Below are positions 60,571 through 64,000 of a DNA stretch of 64,000 nucleotides, in pieces. The first letter of the stretch is position 1, and each line of letters begins with the position of its first letter. Made by a program: the position numbers and the translations under genes. Source of the stretch: Cryptomeria japonica (taxonomy: Eukaryota; Streptophyta; Pinopsida; Cupressales; Cupressaceae); assembly GCF_030272615.1 (NCBI RefSeq), contig NC_081412.1, positions 548,606,488 through 548,670,487 of the forward strand, written 5' to 3'. The notes beneath the pieces are model-generated. The model searched no databases. It was not told the DNA's origin and saw only the letters and a list, made by a program, of their open reading frames with translations.

Positions 60571-62164
60571 ATCCTATGGGAAATCAAATTTTTCATATGA
60601 CTTCTTTTATAGCATTGCTTTGCTAGTCCATTAATAACCAAGGAAGCTCACTTATATTAATCTGGTCTCCATGGCTATTTGATTGAATGACATTTATCAT
60701 TGCATGATTGGAATCCTGAATGTCACTACATATTTTGACAATTTTTTCTTTGTCACACCTTCCATCCAATATTTTCCATAATGTCTTTGTTATATTCTTT
60801 CCAATATGCATACTATCAAACAAATGAACAATTTGTAACTGCTCGTAGTAGGACAACCTACTAAATTGTCGAGGATAACTTTTTATTCCCTTAGGAAGGT
60901 GGTCATTTATGCCTTCACGACCATCATGATCATCAATCACATCATCAGTAAACAAAACAAAATAGAAAAGATGCTTTATGACAAACCAATAGATGGAATG
61001 GCATTACCTTGACGATTAATTCTATTATATTCCAACTTCCACAGGTGAGGTGTCATTCTTCGTGGCTTTGATGTATTCTCGTCTTTCCCATTGAAAAGAT
61101 GTTTTTCAGTATTTCGATACTTATGATTTTTGTGGAGAAAGTGCCTTGTACTCATCAAACACTTGCTTTCCTAAACTTTTTGAATGACGAGATTTCATCT
61201 TTGGACTACAAACAGGACATGCAAATTTTCCCTTTGTTTGAAGACCTACAAGATAATGTATAATTGGATTAAATATGATAATTTTTTGAATTATAATGTT
61301 CATGCACAACTTAAACACTATAACATACCACAAAAATGTGTTAGCCCTGGGGCATCATGTATTGTCCATAGAAGCATCACATGGAATTGAAATTGTCTTT
61401 GTCCTATTGGTCTAGAGATGTCATACATAGTGACACCATTCCATAACTCGAGCAACTCATCGATAAGAGGCTCGATATATACATTCATATCTTTAAGTTG
61501 GTACTTACCTAATCGAATGAACAAAAACATTACATAATTATTATGACCATTTTACTGCAATATTTATAATTAAATTTAGATGACTATATTTAAATGATAA
61601 AATACCTTGAACAATCATTGCCAACATTATGTGCTCCCTCTTTATTGACATCCATTGAGGAATTTTATTGTTGATAACAAAAATAGGCCACACTGAGTAA
61701 ACAGATCTCATCTCTCCAAATGGATTGACACCGTCCGCTGCCAATGAAAGCCTAAGATTATGAGGTTCTTCTTTAAAGTGTGGCCACTTTTCCTCTATGT
61801 CCATAAATGTTGAACCATCCACAGGCATTCAAATAATGTCATCTTGACTTCTATTGCATGCATGGTAATCCATAAATTGTGCCAGGGTAGTGCACTTGAA
61901 TAATCGTTGCATATGTGGAATAATGGGAATATAGCGAAGAACCTTGCGAGGAACCCCTTTTGTTATTTGATCTGTTCGATATCTACTGATATGACATTCA
62001 GGACATTTAGTTCGAAATTCATGTTGTTTGTGATATATAATATGATCATTGGGACAAGCATCTATTGCTTGATACTCCATTCCAATATCTTTCATAATGA
62101 CAGATAATTCTCTGTATGAGTGAGGTAGAATATTTGATGGTGGTAACAAAAACTCACCTATCAA
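60571..62164 (-). pseudogene. CACTA transposase: Transposase_21 (TNP2-like) core
   Basis: From 62164 the frame reads a Cys motif (CPNDHIIYHKQHEFRTKCPE, C-x2-C type), then LRLSLAADGVNPFGEMRSVY and SVWPIFVINNKIPQWM. An in-frame TGA at 61829 lies between them. Further exons start near 61506 (a YIEPLIDELLELW string and FHVMLLWTIHDAPG) and 61247 (KGKFACPVC, then HFLHKNHKYR). A frameshift near 61145 divides the latter. 60955-60623 continues with YEQLQIVHLFDSMHIGKNIT and a WKILDG end. Splice borders GT-AG are seen at about 61606, 61506, 61330 and 61247. The element could be recently dead, since only one stop and one shift were found in this core. Confidence 0.8.
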
Positions 62165-62598
62165 TCTATAGCAACAAAATATAATTTGTTATAATAAAGA
62201 ATATTAATGGTACAACATGATTCACAGTTTATTATGACATATATGACATGCCTTAACATACATGACATTGTTATGTTGGATAAACCATTCATAACATTCA
62301 AGTTCAGCAACAACAATATAGTGGAGAGAAGAGTTGCCTGCGAGCCTTCATAAAGGGCCTCAGATGCCTTCTCAAGTAGAGGGAAATCATGAACAACATC
62401 AAGGTCATCTTCATAATCATGATCAGCTGCGTGAGTACTAAATGAGTCATGGATCAATGCATTTGTACCATCATCTTCAATTGTGTTTTCTGACTCATGA
62501 TCGTCATCTTCCATGGGGTCATTATCTTCAGCTTCGATATTCACACCTCCATGTTCATCCACTTCAAAAATCATATTCTCAAGGTTGTGTTGATCCAT
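62165..62598 (-). CDS. CACTA transposase: acidic N-terminal exon
   Basis: The frame from ATG 62598 is rich in Asp and Glu (e.g. EAEDNDPMEDDDHESEN) for about 95 residues and then loses character, where an intron probably begins near 62335. Acidic N-termini are common in plant TNP2-type proteins. It sits directly 5' of the Transposase_21 core on the same strand. Confidence 0.5.
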
Positions 62599-64000
62599 AT
62601 CATGTGCTCTGGGCTGCTCGACCTATATAAAACTGATATACATAAATAAACCGTGATCATGATCTCATCATCACATGATTTATTATGTATATAAATTGTC
62701 AAAATGATATAATGAAAAAATTACAAATGGATGATAATCATGTCCACCTTCAATGTGACCATGCAACCTACAATGTTTCTTCACTATTTTGATACGAAGT
62801 CTTCTAGTCTTTAACCCCTTTCAAATTTTGCACGGACTATAACATTTTCCATCACCTTTTCTTTTCAAGTTAGACCATAATCTAGCAATTGTCTCCTTAT
62901 TTTTTTGTTCATTGATATTGTCTGACATGGTCTTTCTTCACAGGCAAGAAAATAGAAATTATTGTCTGACATGGTCTTTCCCTCAAGAGCTGGCAGATCC
63001 TACTTCCATACTTTAATTCTATTTTCTCAAAGGACAATCCTAAAAATCCATGCATTGCAAACAACTTTTTACACCTTTGTTGGTTGTGGTGGCGTCATAG
63101 AGAGTTTACATCAATAAATGAAGAACATTCCAATGCTTTTAATGCAACAGTAAAAGTCTATCTCTTATTCAATATCTCTAGTGAAACCCCCATGATCTTT
63201 TGTTGGAGTAGAATTTGTTATATTCTAGAAAGGGTCTTGTCCTTTGTTGATGGGATAGTCATCTACCTCAACAAATAACTGTTCTTATCTCCAACAAGAA
63301 GTGGAACTAAATGAAGATCTAGCACCATGAAATTAATCCTCAAAAGGATTACTATAGTTAGTTTTGGTAGATAATGATCTAGGTAAAATACTAATGTGGC
63401 TTTACGAAACATTATGTACTACCTTAGCATACTCTAACAACTTTGGTGCAACATGCTACATCCAATTAAGTCTCCATCGGTATCTCTATTGTGTTTATGG
63501 ATTTGGATTTGATGTACTCTTTTTATACACAAATTTTACTTTCAACTGAGGAGGTTTGTATGTACTTACTTGTCTTTCGATTGTATCCCTATTTCAAGAA
63601 TTTCTTCTATCAACAAATCAGTTGTTGTAAGTTGTACAAGTGGAAGCTTGAACATGCCTTCCATGCTAGCCTTGTTGATACATTCAACACCATCTTGTGC
63701 AACAAATCTTTAGAACTCCATTTTTCTGAATTGAAGAGTGAGTAGTAGGGACAATCTAGGACACTTACAAAGGTTTTGTAAGAGAGATAAATAAACCTAA
63801 ATATTATGGATTAATGATGATCAATAGGTAAATAGATAAGAAACTCTCAATATCAAAATGACTTTCTCAATTGTCTTTACTAGAAATGGATAGATCTGCT
63901 AATAATGGCTTTATGACTATATGTCAACTTTAGACTCAATCCAAGAAGAGCTATAACTAATATGCGATATCTAGATTTATGATCTCTATAATATAACAAT
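62599..64000. other. Right end of the window, no recognised gene
   Basis: Short open frames on + (63084-63278, 63364-63549, 63491-63745) lack motifs. No CACTA terminus (TAGTG end with subterminal repeats) was found here. Confidence 0.4.

Noticed and set aside
63084-63745. Small ORFs at the right end
   Set aside because: No motif, no consistent frame, no splice support.

Overview
The window looks like nuclear DNA from a seed plant with a large, repeat-packed genome. A gymnosperm is plausible, but that is inference. It has GT-AG introns, plant-only protein families (ACR-type ACT-repeat protein, plant mobile domain, XS domain, DUF4216/DUF4218), and essentially one intact host gene in 64 kb. Everything else is transposon sequence, satellites and decayed remnants. 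All calls come from reading the sequence; no database search was run.

Layout. 1-1.16 kb: undetermined, perhaps the 3' end of a non-LTR element. 2.3-6.9 kb: a seven-exon, 451-residue ACR gene with four ACT domains, whose 2.4-kb fourth intron carries a 5S-rRNA-derived retroelement. 8.4-13.7 kb: AT-rich DNA without a recognisable gene, with a (TA)n tract. 13.7-20.9 kb: a composite segment with related palindromes near both ends, a proline-rich multi-exon ORF on +, a foldback element, a 359-bp satellite, a 48-bp minisatellite and an 894-bp tandem duplication on -. 20.9-22.56 kb: a polypurine/polypyrimidine tract that switches strand. 22.6-24.03 kb: a decayed LINE ORF1 on -.

24.2-30.9 kb: the 3' part of a Ty3/gypsy element on - (integrase C-terminus, long 3' region, LTR edge), with a plant-mobile-domain ORF running antisense to it on +. 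31-35.8 kb: mixed sequence with a (TA)n tract, a CACGTG-rich segment and a fragment resembling an XS domain on -.

35.8-43.46 kb: a complete Ty1/copia element of 7,660 bp with 1.5-kb LTRs, primer-binding site, polypurine tract and a perfect 5-bp target duplication. The gag ORF is open; pol is broken in several places. On its right it abuts a Ty3 gag-protease remnant on - (43.47-44.84 kb), which is itself cut by a CACTA-like terminus at 44.84 kb.

45.3-47.05 kb holds eleven copies of an evenly spaced bipartite motif, leading into a long broken ORF of unknown function (47.39-50.93 kb). 50.94-54.6 kb is a richer-GC island with dispersed repeats that looks organelle-like, possibly mitochondrial. 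55.1-62.6 kb is a CACTA/En-Spm element on - with Transposase_21, DUF4218 and DUF4216 exons, a poly-Asp run coded by an ATC microsatellite, and a second gene. The last 1.4 kb shows nothing recognisable.

In the dead ORFs, stop codons are mostly explained by single transitions (CAG to TAG, CGA to TGA, TGG to TGA/TAG) with the frame often kept. This is what deamination of methylated cytosine would produce in silenced plant transposons.
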